In this document: piece by piece, positions 11,700-23,176 of the stretch
Layout of the letters: every line of letters begins with the position of its first letter
Numbering within the stretch: position 1 is the first letter of the stretch
NCBI RefSeq assembly: GCF_947242115.1
Contig: NC_074726.1
Location: 7,833,070 to 7,897,069 of the forward strand
Direction of reading: 5' to 3'
Length of the DNA stretch: 64,000 nt
Source of the DNA: Biomphalaria glabrata
Lineage: Eukaryota > Mollusca > Gastropoda > Planorbidae
Notes under the pieces: model-generated
The model's database searches: none
Told to the model about the DNA's origin: nothing
The model's input: only the letters and a program-made list of their open reading frames with translations
Translations under genes and position numbers: made by a program

Positions 11700-12175
11700 T
11701 CGATTCCATAGAGATAAAATGATCAACTTTTTTTTTATTTCAACAGTTCAATGAGAAAGAGTCCAGTTAGGACAGTTCCACATAAATACATTTTCTTTTA
11801 CTTGTGATGACCTCTAAATGTGATGACGTCATCGCTTTTTGCTTATTATTGTTTCTTAAACTTTCTGCTCTTTCTTAACAATTTCTCTTTATATATTTTA
11901 GATAGAAAATTATTCATAAAATTATTCCCGTAGGTTTTTGCACTTTTCCTCCATGCTAATCAACTAAAACATTAAACAAAAAAGAAACACAAAAAAAGTC
12001 TTTAGAGCCATGACATGGTTCTTTTCCAGTAATTGGTTTGCATAGAACACATATTATGCTGTTGTTTTTATTGTTTTGTTGTTTTTTTTTTTGTCTAGCA
12101 AGAGACGGGTTAGTTTGTGAGATCATTGTCTCATTGTAAAATAGAACTAGTCTATAATTATCTGAATCACGTGAT
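11700..12175. other. Unassigned AT-rich sequence
   Basis: Contains poly(T) runs (about 12079-12092) and no recognised gene or repeat. Confidence 0.4.
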
Positions 12176-12177
12176 TC

Positions 12178-12657
12178 CAGGGAGGGTTAATTCCACCCAT
12201 TGAACAGGCTGTAAGTTTTCATCATGCTCTGGCTATAATTCAAAAAAACAGAAATGGAAAAGTGGTTTGAGTGCTGGGACAAGTCCCAAAATGCCCGTGG
12301 AGTCTGGGAGCGCATGATGCGCCCTGAACGCACTTCCCCGTGGTGGAGGCTGTCCAGGCCTGAGCAAGCTATTATAGCTATTGTTGGCTCATATTTCTCA
12401 CGGCTATGGTCAAATTTTTATTCACGGTGCCCCCGCTGCGGGGAAGAAGAGGAAACCGTGCCTCATATTCTGTTTGACTGCCCCAGACTTGCTCATCTCC
12501 GTCTCGACAGGTTTGGGAAACAAAAAAATCTCGACCTGTATGGCGACATTTATGCACTACGCAAGACAGCAGGGTTTCTGTCCAGGGCTTTTGCAAGAGA
12601 GGATTTGAGCCTCTCAAGCCCTCACTCTAATGGAGTTTGATGATGATGATGATGATA
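12178..12657 (+). mobile_element. LINE family X, 5'-truncated copy
   Basis: 12254-12640 codes 128 residues beginning MEKWFECWDKSQNARG, with the knuckle CPRCGEEEETVPHILFDCP. It lacks a short piece after EQAIIA that the copies at 4.2 and 50.2 kb retain (internal deletion). The 3' end is a GAT-rich microsatellite tail. No target duplication is obvious. Confidence 0.87.
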
Positions 12658-12659
12658 AT

Positions 12660-13280
12660 AATGACAACGGACTACGTAAAGTATTACATGTGCTTTCGTG
12701 CGAAATTAATTATATTCTATTCTATAAGTTATTGGCAACTGGGGCAGTCTGGATACAGTCTAAGGCGGGAATCTTCGCCCAAAATTATTCCTTAAGGTAT
12801 CGCAAGGTGAAAAGATTGCCAGAAGAAGAGATGACTTGTTCTCTAGATACACTAATGTGAATGGATTCAGACCTGGTTGAGTGGGGAACTTTCACTAGGC
12901 AAGACGAGGATGAGTTTTTATTAAAAATATAATACATGATTTTCCATCTTGGGTGTGTACTAACTCGAGGATCTTCGGAATTTAAACTATATCAGATCAC
13001 AATGTCACATCAGATTTGTTATAAGTACTTTTTCCTTGATTACTCTTCTGGGAATATGATCATAGTACGTTCAAGGCGAGGCTAATACTGTTTATTGTTT
13101 ACGTTTTATTCCGGTTTCGTTTTCGGCGATTTTTTTTTAGTTCGGTTAATATCAAGGGGACTTCACCGCAGAAATACTCCGTTATGAGAGTCTGTCTCAT
13201 TCTCTCCCTTGGAAATTCTGTTTTGCTTGGTTCTGATTTTAATTCCGTGTCGAAGCGAGACCATTTGTTATAGAAGGCAT
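12660..13280. other. Unassigned sequence
   Basis: A 76-residue open frame beginning in the LINE tail has no motif and is probably chance. No gene is seen. Confidence 0.4.
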
Positions 13281-13284
13281 GAAC

Positions 13285-13376
13285 AACCTGTGGGCAATTT
13301 AGAACAATAGCTCGTTGCCACGTCGTACAGACCTGTGGCCTGGCAACGAGCTATTGGCCTAAACTGCCTACAGGTT
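13285..13376. repeat. Long foldback hairpin (36-bp arms, 20-nt loop)
   Basis: The left arm 13285-13320 pairs with the right arm 13341-13376 at 32 of 36 positions, including an uninterrupted caatagctcgttgcca block next to the loop. The mismatches are one internal pair of adjacent bases and two single changes. The shape resembles a microRNA precursor, but it could equally be a small foldback element. Confidence 0.85.
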
Positions 13377-13904
13377 ATAACGTAGCAGGTCAGTGTGCAG
13401 GCATTCAACAACGATTGGTCTTGGTCTTACTCTGTATCTCTAACTATATGAAACTTTTACAAAACAAAACAAAATTAACGGGCGATCCAATTAAATATTT
13501 GTATAAAAAAAAGAAAGATTAACATTAACATGATTCTGATCAGCGCTTATCGTTCCTGTGAAGTGACGCGCATGCGTACATGAGACCTATCAAAGGCATC
13601 CCATCGCGCTATGCCTGACTCCAGTTCAATATGGTTCGACCACTACAAATCAATATCAGTTATCGATTCATTGGTAATATAAGCAAAGCATGCAAGTTTG
13701 GTGAAGCAGGCAAGGTACTTTGTGTTATCGCTGGGAATGGAGCTAGTAGAGATTCAAAACAAACAATTTTGGATGGAGAGTCTATTTTGAAACAAGCAAA
13801 AAAAAATTAATATCCTTATCTAGGGGAAAGAACTCCGCACTTACAACTGTATATCTGAATATTGTAGACTTAATTACCAAAAACAAGGATACAAAGACTA
13901 AAAA

Positions 13905-14035
13905 AACATACAAACAGAAGAGACGTGCTCGAGTCGAAATTTTTATAAATACACTTGTATGGTTCTACTAAAGACTTGGTACCACAGAATACGGAGATTT
14001 ATTAATGCCATCATTATTGCATTGTTAATATTCAT
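13905..14035 (+). repeat. Dispersed repeat D
   Basis: The blocks agaagagacgtgctcgagtc and acttggtaccacagaatacg occur in the same order as at 9020-9175. Confidence 0.5.
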
Positions 14036-14069
14036 ATGAACTGATGGTTATGAAGATATAGTTAAATTC

Positions 14070-14225
14070 TAGGTGTCACTTACAAAGACCACATCACGAA
14101 TGAAGAGATTAGAAACAGGATCAAAACAGCTGTTGGACCCCCCGATGACATGCTAATCACTGTCAAAAAATGTAAACTCATAGACTCCTACTCTATGGCC
14201 ATATCACAAGGTCCTCAGGACTCGA
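14070..14225 (+). mobile_element. LINE family Z fragment
   Basis: Open frame YKDHITNEEIRNRIKTAVGP then DDMLITVKKCKL, the segment just N-terminal to the part kept at 535-860. It stops at SMAISQGPQDS, where another repeat begins. Confidence 0.7.
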
Positions 14226-14405
14226 CCCTAGTCGTACTAACAATACAACAGCACGTCTCTTCCTTTTGTATCCACGGAGATAGATTTGTAGTTGTTGATA
14301 GTTTGTAGTTCATTGTTTCTGATATTCTTGCTGAAAATATTGAAATCTGACTTTTTTCCTGCCTGTGTGGACCACTTCGGGGACAGATTGTAAGTTTTTG
14401 TTTCC
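14215..14405 (-). repeat. Dispersed repeat D, inverted copy
   Basis: Reverse-complement blocks match gaagagacgtgct, then aactacaaactatcaacaac and tttcaatattttc, shared with 9020-9170. Confidence 0.5.
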
Positions 14406-14409
14406 ACAC

Positions 14410-14650
14410 AAACTGTCTTTGTAACCTTGTTTTAGGTTGTGATTGTGCGTTTTGTAAGTTATGATTTAGTGTTTTGAATATTATGGCTAATTTACCTCTT
14501 AGTCTTTTGTCCTGAAGTTAATGATTTTACTTATAGTATTATTCTAGTCATATCTAAATATTAAGTGTTTTATATATATATATATATATAATCTCGGAGC
14601 TCTATTATGCGTCTGATCTATTTTCTTTTTTGTCTTTTAAAAAAAAAGTA
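14410..14650 (-). mobile_element. LINE family W fragment
   Basis: The segment ttatgatttagtgttttgaa and then cttttgtcctgaag corresponds to the 3' coding part of LINE W (see 53.6-53.8 kb). An expanded (TA)n lies at about 14572-14590. Confidence 0.45.
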
Positions 14651-15129
14651 TTTTTAAATGTTTTTTTGTTTTTGTTTGATCTGAGAAACAGCCCCCCCCT
14701 AAAATATATTCTTAAAGGATTTGGGAAACAATTATTTTTTTTCCAAATGAACCCTTATAGCGTTCTGAAATGTTCAATAAGTTTAATTGTTGCCATTGGT
14801 TACTCAGACACTCCACGTTGCTCCTTGACTAGTTTACGACTTCATCAGCTTCTCTTGCATATGTGATGACGTCATGTGTGTGTTTTGTGTAGTTTGGTTG
14901 TTACTGTTCGTTTGTTTGTGTTTCAACTTCCTTCATTGAAAGGCGGCCGGGAGATGGCGACCTTTTCTACCGTTCTAATAGTTGTTTTATTTTGTTTGTC
15001 GATGGGTGAAATATTGAGCTCTTTTTTTTTTAAATGAGTTTTCATGGTTGAATGCTTTTCCCCCACCCAGCCTTTCTGTTCCCCCCGTGGTCACCGAGTA
15101 ATAAATAACTCAGCATTAGAGTGGTACCA

Positions 15130-15164
15130 TTTAAAGTAGTTCCCCCACTGTACTGAAGTCAGTC
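15130..15164 (+). promoter_or_regulatory. Core promoter of glycine-rich gene copy 1
   Basis: TTTAAAG at 15130-15136 lies 31 bp before the A of an initiator TCAGTC at 15159-15164. The same arrangement is conserved at 25206-25237 ahead of copy 2, together with the flanking cactgtactg and agagaca blocks. The conservation and spacing suggest a TATA + Inr promoter with a sharp start near 15161. Inferred from sequence only. Confidence 0.55.
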
Positions 15165-15231
15165 GTTCCTAGAGACAGTGGCAAGGAGTGCTGTTCGCTA
15201 AAGTAAATGGAAATTGATAGAGCCGGGTACA
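15161..15231 (+). other. Predicted 5' noncoding exon, gene copy 1
   Basis: The exon runs from the initiator to a donor CA|GTAGGT. The counterpart in copy 2 ends CA|GTAAGT at 25302. Similarity between copies is high across this exon. The predicted partner acceptor is ...tatttatcag at 17255. Confidence 0.45.
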
Positions 15232-15589
15232 GTAGGTATTGATTATTTAATGAAAGAGTTCGAACTCTGACCTATTTATACTGATCGGTATTTCGTGTGG
15301 TATTCATATAGCCTTGTTTTCAATTTTATGCAACGGATTATGCCTATGATTGCGTATCGTTTATCTATTATTGCAAATCCCTCATTCACACGGATGACAA
15401 AAGTGGTCACCATCGAACCACAATGGACGAACTATAAATTGTAACGGATGCAAGTGTAAGTCAGATGTAGTTGAAGTATTTCTAAAGATGATTATTTATC
15501 CTAGATGCATGCGTAGGCCTACCTTGTCGAGTGTATTATAGTTGCAAGTTCGGTACATAACATCCGCCACAACAATAACAGGTATCACA

Positions 15590-15850
15590 AACTCAATGAC
15601 CAAGTTGACTCAAGGTGAACTTCAAACAAACGTTTATTACAGAATGGGCCACAGTCTAGTCTGTCACTCTGAAACGATGTTTTCCCCTCAAGAGTCTAGC
15701 AGTAACTGATTTCCATAAGTCAATCTTAACCTCTAACCCCAAAGTCTATGTCGTCATTCTAAAATATCCGTTCACTGCCAGTACATTAAAGTGCGCCACC
15801 CAACTAACTAAACTAGCTATCTAACAATAGGCCTATCTATCATTCCGTCC
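15590..15850. mobile_element. LTR-like fossil related to the solo LTR at 36.3 kb
   Basis: Shares ordered blocks (cgtttatta, ggccacagtc, ctaactgatt-like and a terminal ctaacaa) with the bounded LTR-like copy at 36337-36722. It is an old, diverged fragment. The family is not determined. Confidence 0.35.
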
Positions 15851-15894
15851 TGTCTTGAGTTGTTCCTGCATATAAGCTATTTTCGTCCCCATTT

Positions 15895-16365
15895 CGTTAA
15901 TCAGAAATTATCTTATCTTATCTTATATAATACAGACGTTACTTCAAAAAAAGAAGATGATTACGTCCTGCGCGTCATGCATTCAGTCATGCATATTAAC
16001 CAATGACTTAAATTCTGCCAAGTCACTGGTTTTCCTGGCTAGCTCAGACAACCCATTCCATGCTCTAATAGCACTAGGGAAGAAGGTGTATTTGTACAAA
16101 TTTGTCCCAGCATTATGGAACGAGGAATGTGCCTTTATCTTTGTGTCTTTCTGAGTATTTTATTAAATTTTGTTTTTGTATTTGAAGATTATGGTTCAGT
16201 GTTTATGTATAATTGCTACTTTACTTTTGTGTCTTCCGTCCTGAAGGCTTTCTAAATTTAGTGATTTTACTAAAGATGTTACTATAGTCAAATGTGAATA
16301 TATGTTTGTTATGAATCTCACTGCTCTATTTTGTTTCTGTTTCCAAGACTGACCGCAGAAGTCAG
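15895..16365 (-). mobile_element. LINE family W, 5'-truncated copy
   Basis: From the left it begins with the tail complement ttatcttatcttatataata and the 3' end caagtcactggttttcctgg. It then contains the complements of the coding blocks found at 53.6-53.95 kb (ttcaaatacaaaaacaaaat, then ttcaggacggaagac). It lies inside the first intron of gene copy 1. Confidence 0.75.
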
Positions 16366-17255
16366 AGCTTGCAGTCTATCGCAGAATAAAACAACACCTG
16401 AGGCCTACTTTCTGTTATTAAACTTCTCAGCACTAAAAGTAAACGTACTCTCTTCGGAGAGTTTGTATAATTTTGTAATAAAAAACAAAAAAAACAAAAC
16501 ATTAGATAAAATCATCAAGCAAAAAAAAAACGCTTTAAAAGTGTTTTTTTTCCTATGTAATAACTAAGATAAGTTCAATTTAGATTTAATGGCAATGACA
16601 ATGTCTTCGATTCCAAAGACTTAAGGATGAGTGTTATGTTTCACAAGACTATGCAAACCCTGTTGCGACCTGAATATTTTTACACACCTGAAACAGGCAA
16701 AGCTCTTGTCTATTTAAGTTTTCTGAACATATTATTTAATGCTATAATCAGCTTAACTGTAGCAGTATAATGTTTAAATCGAATTCATCGAAGGGCTGCA
16801 AGGTAATGTTAATGTTGATATAGAAACAGACTATATAGGTCGTGGCGTCCATAAATCATTTCACCTTTTTAATTGAAGGAAGTACGTTGACAACGTTAAT
16901 AACATACTTTTTTTTAAGAGAGCGAAGTTCTGATAGGGAGCAGAACACGTCTACCGTCATTTTTATAGATCTATTTGGTGACGCTGCCCTGATTATTTAA
17001 TCAAAGACAACTGTTGACACTGTAGGCATGGAAATTGTCATGTAAATTTGATTGCCTCCCCAGACTGACCGAGCGATGTAAGGGAGCGTTTCTTTCAGTT
17101 AGTGTTTTTTGTGCATTAACATTGTCAGCCCATTGTTAAATTGCGTTATTTAATTATTGGTGTTCCCTATTTCTAAAAATGTGTTCATGTTTTTAAACAA
17201 AATAATTACAAATAAAAGTTAAGTATTGTTTGTTTTTTCCACTAATATTTATCAG

Positions 17256-17331
17256 ATTCCAGAAAGGCTCATCGTCAGGGAGTAGAAAAACCTTAATCAA
17301 GTCAGAGTAGCATAAGCAAGGAATTTTCACA
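17256..17331 (+). other. 5' UTR part of exon 2, gene copy 1
   Basis: A plausible acceptor, ccactaatatttatcag, ends at 17255 with a branch-point-like ctaat. The stretch to the ATG is alignable with 27287-27340 in copy 2 (gctcatcgtcaggg and agcataagcaagg). Confidence 0.5.
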
Positions 17332-18423
17332 ATGGGATGCAGCGCGGTAAGTAGACTTACCATTCATTTGTGTAACGTCTAAATCTCAAAACTGAATTAA
17401 TACAAAGCACTCAAATGTTAAGTTTTTTTTAGTTTTTTTACATGTCCTATATTTATAATTTAGCAGTGATTACTCGTTACACTGGGTGATTTTGTGTTTA
17501 TTTTTCTGATGGATAAAGATTTTGCGAATCATATCTTATATAATATAGACGTTACTTCAAAAAAGAAGATGGTTACGTCATAGGACAAGATTAGATTTAT
17601 AATAATGATATTTTAAAAAAAAAGGAGAAGATGGAAATATTCGTGACTTAAGAAAACACAAACCTCTACTAGATGGACAAGCCAAGTGCAGATCTTACTT
17701 AAGCCTATAGATATTTGTCTATAAATAATTGTTACTTGCGATGGTGTCAATGAATTTCAAATGAAGCGAAGACATTTTTTTATGGCTGCCCGCTTCGTGC
17801 GGTATGCGCACTGGACTGTCGTTTGGTCGCCTCGATGGTCACGGATTTAAACCCTTCCCGCTTCCATCCCCCATCATCCTGAGGTAGGTAAAAATGTTTT
17901 GTAAAATGTTTTGCATGTTTCGGATGTTCCTTGAGAGTTGAAGATAGTTTACTTCCTAGTCCAAACTTCTCGCAGGGCGACGGGGGATGGGAGCGGGCAG
18001 GGTTTGAACTCGAGACCATCGATAAATCTGAACAACAGGCCAGCGCGCAAACCGCACGATGTAAAACAATTTTTTTATTACAAACGTTACATTAACTCAA
18101 TATGTCCGTCTGTCTGTCTGGGTAGAATCTTTTACCTCTTTTTTTTCTTCCACTCCCAATTTTTTTTTTTTTGGAAAAGGCAGGACGGAAGCCTTTAACC
18201 AGTTTACCCCCCCCCCCCAATGGCCCACAAAATTGATCGGACCATTAAATTATTTAAAACTAATTACATGATTGATTCAAAATAGTTGATTCAATTTCCA
18301 CTCAATATAAGCTTAGTTCTTTCAAAAAAAGTATTTTTTTGTTAATTTAACCTTTACAAACTTTTACAAACAAACATGAGCCCTTAGTAACTCATTTCAA
18401 ACACACAAACACACACACACACA

Positions 18424-18520
<97 letters not shown>

Positions 18521-21500
18521 TAGGCTACATAGTTCAACATGCAGACACATTGCTAATACAGTAAATACACAATCACACACACACGTATAGGGCCTACATA
18601 AGCAAACGAATGCACGCTCCGACAAGCAAAGTCTTTGTTGGAGCCGTTGCCAAAACAAACTTTTTTTTCCCCAACTCCAAGAAACATTGAACCAGGATAC
18701 AGCCATGACCAATTAAGCATCATTGGTTACGAAGACCACGATACAGTCGTGAAATGAGGAAGGGGAGAGCACTCTGTAATTAGTTGCACCATTGTCAATA
18801 ATGTGGCGTGTTTAAACGTGCGAATGGTAACATGAGTAGCATACAGTAGTAGCAGTTTTTTCTTGGAATGTAATTCGAGACTTAGACAATTTGCTGTACA
18901 ACCAAGGGAATGGTTTGTACTTGTCATACATATAAAGCATCATGGGCGTAGCCAGGATTTTTTTTCGGGGGGGGGGTTTGGGGGGGGGATTTTTTTCTCC
19001 CCCCCCCCCGCGAATTTTTTTTTTTTTATGTATTTATGTGTGTGTGTGTGTGTGTGCCTACATAATCTTTATTGCATTCTGACCCTTCATTCTTTCGGAA
19101 GACGTTTATTGTACCCTAGAATAGATTCTTCCATGAGTTAGTGGAAAATTGTAGATTCCCCGTCAATACTAGCAAGGGGGTCTGGGGGAGCGGTAGGAGC
19201 TCCCCCAGCGCGGGGCGAAGCCCCGCCGCCAAGCACTATTTCTGATATTGAAAGCCAACAAAATGCATATTCTGAGGTATCTACAGTGCATTTTCCTGCT
19301 ATTAAAAAGTTTTATTTCAAAAACCTAATGTGCTATTCTTACTGACTTAGACTCTACCGCGCCGTTTGGCGCATTTGCCGTCAAGCTGTTTCCATAAAAT
19401 TGTAGATTCCCTGCCATTACTAGCAATGGGGTCTGGGGAGCGATAGCGCTGGGCGAAGCCCCGCCGCCAAGCAATATTTCTGGTATTGAAAGCCAACAAA
19501 ATGCATATTCTGAGGTATCTACAGTGCATTTTCCTGCTATTAAAAAGTTTATTTCAAAAACCTAATGTGCTATTCTTACTGACTTAGACCCTACCGCGCC
19601 GTTCGGAGCATTTGACGTCAAGCTGTTTCCATAAAAATCTGTCACTGGTAATATCTGAAGCCTCTTCCCACCTGCCATGAGGACCTCAATGAATGAGTGG
19701 CGTCAAGTTGTACTAGGATATCATTGCAACTCTTCTTATGCGTAATTCATTTGTCGGAGAACATGTCCCGCAAACCTCATGCGTCGCTCTCTCACAATCT
19801 TAATAAAGGGTCGACTCCCAGTTCGGCATAGGATTTCCTTGATTTAAACCCGATCTCTATAACTGACTCCTAAAATCTGTCTTAGCCATCTTTGTTGAGC
19901 CACATTTAGTGTTTTTCAATTTCGGCAGATGACTATTCACTGCAGTTTATTAAGGGAGCCCTGCCACTGGTAAAAATGTGTAACCACTCTTGAATACGCT
20001 CTTGGAATTAAGTGACTGTACTTTGCTTTAGATTTTATATCGAAAAGAGAAGTTTTATAGTCAAAATCATCTGTTGGGGGTTTTCCACCTCAAAATGCTC
20101 TGTAGGGGGATCTTAAACTCAAAACCTTCTGGAGGGGTTTTAAACTTTAAACAAACGCCATCTGTAGAAGAGGGGTTTAAACTCAAAACTCCCGATTGGA
20201 TTGGCTACGCTCAAATAATTTTAGTGTGTAATTTGCTTTTTTTTTATATTGAAGAGGTATTTTTAGCATTAAACCCCTCTGAATGGAGGTTTAAACTCAA
20301 AACCCCTTTTGGCAACGCTCATAGCATTTTGAGTGCGTAATTTGCTTTTTTTTCTTACACTGAAGATGTATTTTTTAACCTCAAACCCCCCTGGCGGGGG
20401 GTTTAAACTCAAAACCCCTTTGGGTGTATTCATAGATTTTAGTGTGAATAATTTGCTTTTATTTATATTGAAGATGTACTTTTTAGCTTCAAACTCCACT
20501 GGAGGGGAGTTTAAACTCAAAACCCCTTTGACTACACTCAAAACATTTTGAGTGTATAATTTTTTTTTTGGTTTTATTATTAAAGAGGAATTTTTGACCT
20601 TCAAAACCCGCTGAAGTGGGGTTTAAACTAAAAACTAAGTCAAAACCCATTTAGCTACGCTCATAACATTTTGAGTGCGTAATTAACTTTTTTTTATATT
20701 GAAGCGGGGGTTTATCGTAAATTTTGGAGGGGGTTTTAAAATCAAAATCTCCCTTAACTGTGCTCTTGGAATTAGGGGATTTTCGTTTGCATTTTTTTTT
20801 GTTTTGTTTTATAGAAGAGGGGGGGGGGGTTAACTGCAAAAACCCCAAGTAGGGGGTTTAAAACTCAAAACCCCTAGTAGGGGGTTTTAAACTCAAAACC
20901 CCTGGTATGAGTTTTTAAACTCGAACCCCCCTGGTAGGGGTTTTTAAACTCAAAACCCCCTGGTAAGGGGTTTTAAACTCAAAACCCCATTGGTTGTGCT
21001 AGGGCAATTGATGGTTTAGTATTAAAATCTCACCTAAAATAAACAAAATCAAAGCAAAAAATCATTCACTAAATTCCGATCCCCCCCCCAAGGGGGGGGA
21101 TTTCATTTCGGGGGGGGTTTGAACCCCAAACCCCCCCCCCTGGCTACGCCCATGTAAAGCATTGTATGCATAATTACAAGAGCGTCTTTGAAACAAACAT
21201 GAAACTATTTATGCACGTAGATACAAAGTACACTCTATCTATAAACAAATAAAGATACTCGTATTTATCTTTTCAATTAGCTTTGCATAGCCTAAGTATA
21301 TAGCGATATTACAAATACGATGTTTATATTCACTTTCATATACCCCCTAGGGGCCCAATTGTTGAACCGTTTGGGCGCCACACATCACACATGATCTGTA
21401 TTGTGGTAGATTCTCAAACCTTGGCTCGTTTGCCCGGTTCCCCTGACATTTTAATTAAGTAGCAAGTGCATATTAACTGAATAGATCTGAGTACATATAA

Positions 21501-23176
21501 AAATATTTAAAACGATGATGATTGCAATGTACTAAAAGAATGATCGTGGTGATAACAATCAATTGTTTTAAACACTGGTGATATGAATAAATATAAGAGA
21601 TAATAGAATAAATGTTGATAATATAAACAAAGGGTGTAAGCAACCAATCCCTACCATGGGGTTTCACCAGCCAGTCACAGTACGGGCATATTCAGACTCC
21701 AGTATCTACTGTAAACCTACAACACTGACCGAATCACACTCATCTGATCGTTGAAAGTAGAGCGACCAACAATACAACGCTAACCTATGCTAACTCACCT
21801 AAACCAAATAAAGAACACACTCTCTTGCTCTAACATCTTCCACTACGATGGCGAATATCGTCAATAACATAAAACATATATATACATTAATCAAACCAAC
21901 TCTTTCTAATCCTAACAAGGAGATACAGAAATCCCAAAGATAAGTCAAAACAAGCAAAATATTTTATAAGTAGGCATGGAGCACAGACAAAGCTTATCTA
22001 AAAGGGAAGTGCTCCGTCTCTAAAAATATAAGCTATCTACCAGTAATTGGCAGTAATGTACAACTTATTCGATATCAAACAAAATAATTAATTACCAATA
22101 AATTATTGACTAATCGAGTTTTTATTGTTGTTATTTTTTTTTTTGTTTATTGATTAATGTTTTGTTAGGTACAATAAATAATTTGTTAACGTATCAACTT
22201 GATCGGAGAATGCGTGAGGGAGAAATAGTGTTAACAATTATTTAACAAATTTAGCCATATCTGTGACTACTAAAGCACTAGTTTCCATTGTTGCTATTAA
22301 ACAAAATAATGAATTACCGGTAATTATTGTCTCATTGGTTGTTTTTTTTTTTTTAATTGATTCATGTCTTGTCTATGTCAATGAATAATTGTGCGAAGTT
22401 TCAGCTTGATCCGAGAATGGGTGTTGTGGTAATAACGCATAGATTATTTTTACCAGACAGACAGACAGAGTGAGTTGATAAAAGCTTTGCTTAGAAGTTT
22501 CAACATCTCACACAAAGAGGAAACGCGTTAACTAAGTGCGACCAAAATTGCCAATGCTGCATTGTATGACAATATGTCAACCGTCTTTCAAGGGCATAGC
22601 TAGGAATTAGCCATCATTTAGGAGCCCTGGGGCTTGATCTCCTTGGGGGCCCCTGCATTTAGTGTAACATTAATATTTAATGTAAAAAATGCTCATTTAG
22701 GGGCCTCCCCTCAATGGGTACCCCAGGGGGATTTTCAAATTCTCCCACCTCCCCCTACCCTAGCTACGCTACTGCCGTCTTTCTCCGGGAATCTATTTAA
22801 AACCTAGATCTATATTTTCCTCATTAACAAAGTGCAAAATATTTTTATAACTTCAATTTCTCTACAACGGGATCTCTATTACCGTCAACTTTCAAACATG
22901 TAACTGACTCTTCTATTTTGTAGATAAATCTAATATTGAGTGACTCTTTTCTTCAACCAGACAAAGGCGGCATCACACCAAAAGGCACACCCGAAGAAGG
23001 CGACCCAAAAACACAAGCGCGATGGTGGAGACGACTATGATGCCGGAGATGGTGGAGGCGGCGACGATGGAGGGGGCCTTGACGCAGGCGGAAATGATGA
23101 AGGTGGCTACGAAGCAGGGGGAAATAATGGAGGAGGCGGATTTGATGGTGGTGGGTTCAGCGGTGGTGGAGAATGA
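17332..23176 (+). CDS. Copy 1: small acylation-motif, basic/Gly-Asp-rich protein (two coding exons)
   Basis: Coding exons 17332-17346 (ATG GGA TGC AGC GCG, then GTAAGT) and 22961-23176 (after ttcttcaaccag) join in phase 0 to give 76 residues. The start is fixed by the identical exon in copy 2. The product begins MGCSATK: Gly2, Thr6 and Lys7 fit the N-myristoyltransferase consensus and Cys3 could be palmitoylated. Residues 7-25 are basic (Lys/His/Arg) and 26-76 are Gly/Asp-rich with single aromatics (Y31, Y55, F66, F71). There is no signal peptide or membrane helix. This suggests a cytosolic protein tethered to the inner membrane leaflet by lipid plus basic charge. I know no family with this layout and assign no function. 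The 5.6-kb second intron is swollen by SINEs, a 2.2-kb inverted-repeat element and a MITE. A poly(A) signal follows at 23380. Sits ~10 kb upstream of its tandem paralogue on the same strand. Confidence 0.72.
17525..17600 (-). mobile_element. LINE family W 3'-end scrap
   Basis: The stretch atcttatataatatagacgt, then tacttcaaaaaagaagatgg is the inverted extreme 3' end of LINE W. Confidence 0.65.
17785..18060. mobile_element. Two SINE B copies, tail to tail
   Basis: A diverged + copy (17785-17888; head gtgcggtatgcgcactgg, B-box region tcacggatttaaaccc) abuts a - copy (17890-18058). The - copy has the tail complement attttgtaaaatgttttgc and the B-box complement ggtttgaactcgagacc. Located in intron 2 of gene copy 1. 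Confidence 0.75.
18060..18145 (-). repeat. Dispersed repeat F fragment
   Basis: Contains the inverted cagacagacagac block and adjacent sequence of the family, truncated. Confidence 0.45.
18408..18522. repeat. Compound microsatellite (AC)n(AT)n(GATA)n
   Basis: Runs of CA, then TA (18427-18468), then GATA (18469-18520) abut one another. Likely highly polymorphic. The - strand open frame across it is an artefact of the repeat. Confidence 0.95.
18941..21154. mobile_element. 2.2-kb inverted-repeat DNA element (CATGGGCGTAGCC ends)
   Basis: The ends are CATGGGCGTAGCCAGG and the exact complement CCTGGCTACGCCCATG. A perfect 8-bp target duplication, taaagcat, lies at 18933-18940 and 21155-21162. Inside are G/C homopolymer runs near both ends, a GT microsatellite (about 19037), a ~240-bp tandem duplication (19146-19388 and 19389-19630), and arrays of GGGGTTTTAAACTCAAAACC-like palindromes (20080-20995). 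There is no transposase. The 8-bp duplication fits hAT or P; the CATG start recalls P, but I leave the superfamily open. Partial relatives lie at 30420-30640, 32501-32905 and 38046-38860. Confidence 0.88.
20080..20995. repeat. Palindromic gggtttaaactcaaaaccc arrays inside the 2.2-kb element
   Basis: About five units of roughly 105-125 bp (20080-20760) each carry a gggttt..aaaccc palindrome, the phrase ggctacgctcata and ttgagtgcgtaatttgc. From 20830 shorter ~30-35-bp units repeat only the palindrome. The single-strand foldback potential is strong. Confidence 0.85.
21165..22080. other. Intron sequence without recognised features
   Basis: Part of intron 2 of gene copy 1. Open frames here (e.g. 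21473-21667 on -) are AT-rich and motif-free. Confidence 0.45.
22085..22500 (+). repeat. Two adjacent repeat F units
   Basis: The first unit contains caacttgatcggagaatg and ttagccatatct, and the second gtttcagcttgatccgagaa and ccagacagacagacag. The same pair in the same order occurs at 46430-46840, so the ~410-bp pair behaves as one dispersed unit. Confidence 0.7.
22589..22774. mobile_element. 186-bp MITE with 8-bp target duplication
   Basis: The ends CAAGGGCATAGCTAGG and CCTAGCTACGCTACTG are imperfect inverted repeats of the CATGGGCGTAGCCAGG type. The direct repeat ccgtcttt lies at 22581-22588 and 22775-22782. It is probably a short relative of the 2.2-kb element in the same intron. Confidence 0.85.

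Noticed and set aside
18392-18712. 106-codon - strand frame with IYLSIYLSIY repeats
   Set aside because: It reads through the GATA/TA/CA compound microsatellite.
20080-20995. GGGGTTTT-rich stretch as internal telomeric repeat
   Set aside because: The G-rich pieces alternate with AAACTCAAAACCCC as palindromes inside a bounded transposon. They are not head-to-tail telomere repeats, and animal telomeres of this group use TTAGGG.
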